The notes beneath the pieces are model-generated. The model was given only the letters and a program-made list of their open reading frames with translations. It had not been told where the DNA came from and made no database searches. DNA of 64,000 nt from Ferrimicrobium sp. (GTDB lineage Bacteria; Actinomycetota; Acidimicrobiia; Acidimicrobiales; Acidimicrobiaceae), in contig NZ_DAHVNP010000028.1 of the NCBI RefSeq assembly GCF_027319265.1, positions 62,001 through 126,000 on the forward strand, written 5' to 3'. Made by a program: the position numbers and the translations under genes. Numbering within the stretch: the first letter of the stretch is position 1; each line of letters starts with the position of its first letter. Positions 63,924 through 64,000 of this stretch are shown here, piece after piece.

Positions 63924-64000
63924 CTAGACGCGGGTGCTGAAGGACTCATCTCTCCCAAGAAGCTTTAGCAGAGCTGCTTCGCGGAGCGGTCGAGCAAGAT
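63924..64000 (-). CDS. Possible C-terminus of an upstream gene
   Basis: On the minus strand a frame open to the right edge ends in LARPLREAALLKLLGRDESFSTRV and a TAG at 63924-63926, ten bases before trpD. Tight spacing suggests a coupled gene, but 25 residues are too few to identify it. Confidence 0.35.
   Translation of the reverse strand, partial: LARPLREAALLKLLGRDESFSTRV

Overview
This is a chromosomal window from a high-GC, aerobic actinobacterium, most likely of class Acidimicrobiia (a Ferrimicrobium/Acidimicrobium-like acidophile). The placement is inferred from gene content, not from any search. The indicators are a mycothiol synthase (MshD), the MurT/GatD lipid II amidation pair, a 6C RNA, a small DUF6186-type membrane protein, DevR/DosR-like regulation with a universal stress protein, GTG/TTG and apparently leaderless starts, and a giant secreted fibronectin-III protein ending in the 'AADGGVFNFGSA' repeats common in that class. 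I recognised no rRNA, tRNA or CRISPR array. Mobile DNA is limited to one decayed TnpB gene.

Layout, left. Positions 2-2320 hold the end of a PatB-like C-S lyase overlapping a CmtR-like metal sensor, a TetR regulator and a small membrane protein. Positions 2361-8391 hold a tightly overlapping four-gene lipid-type operon: acyl reductase fused to a HAD phosphatase, zinc alcohol dehydrogenase, LarA-like DUF2088 protein and PlsC acyltransferase. This is the best candidate for an undescribed pathway. Positions 8484-13086 (minus strand) form a complete branched-chain amino acid/amide ABC importer (binding protein, two permeases, two ATPases). Positions 13744-17221 hold a GntR/UTRA regulator and a mitochondrial-type aconitase that share a 16-bp operator-like element. 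At the aconitase gene this element sits exactly between the -35 and -10 boxes.

Layout, middle. Positions 17335-19495 hold gatD, murT and a 6C small RNA with its own promoter. LysR, SDR and PhoU genes follow, then a three-gene MacB-type ABC exporter and a usp-devR pair. Next come a structured intergenic region, an MFS permease whose start codon lies inside a perfect hairpin, and a HEAT-repeat protein. A 2461-residue FN3/propeller surface protein follows, with an extensively base-pairable leader. A molybdopterin oxidoreductase/cytochrome b561 pair, an L,D-transpeptidase and a polytopic membrane protein close this part.

Layout, right. Single genes of general metabolism and repair: TPP enzyme, Fur regulator, aldo-keto reductase, DUF302 protein, methyltransferase, amidase, SRPBCC protein, MrfA-type helicase, endonuclease III, MshD and a class V aminotransferase. 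These are followed by three overlapping small membrane-protein genes, a DEDDh exonuclease, a decayed second amidase, an APC permease, a TnpB relic and trpD. Several intergenic stretches of 300-770 bp hold no gene I can support. Short tandem repeats lie at 48402-48445 and 50775-50820.
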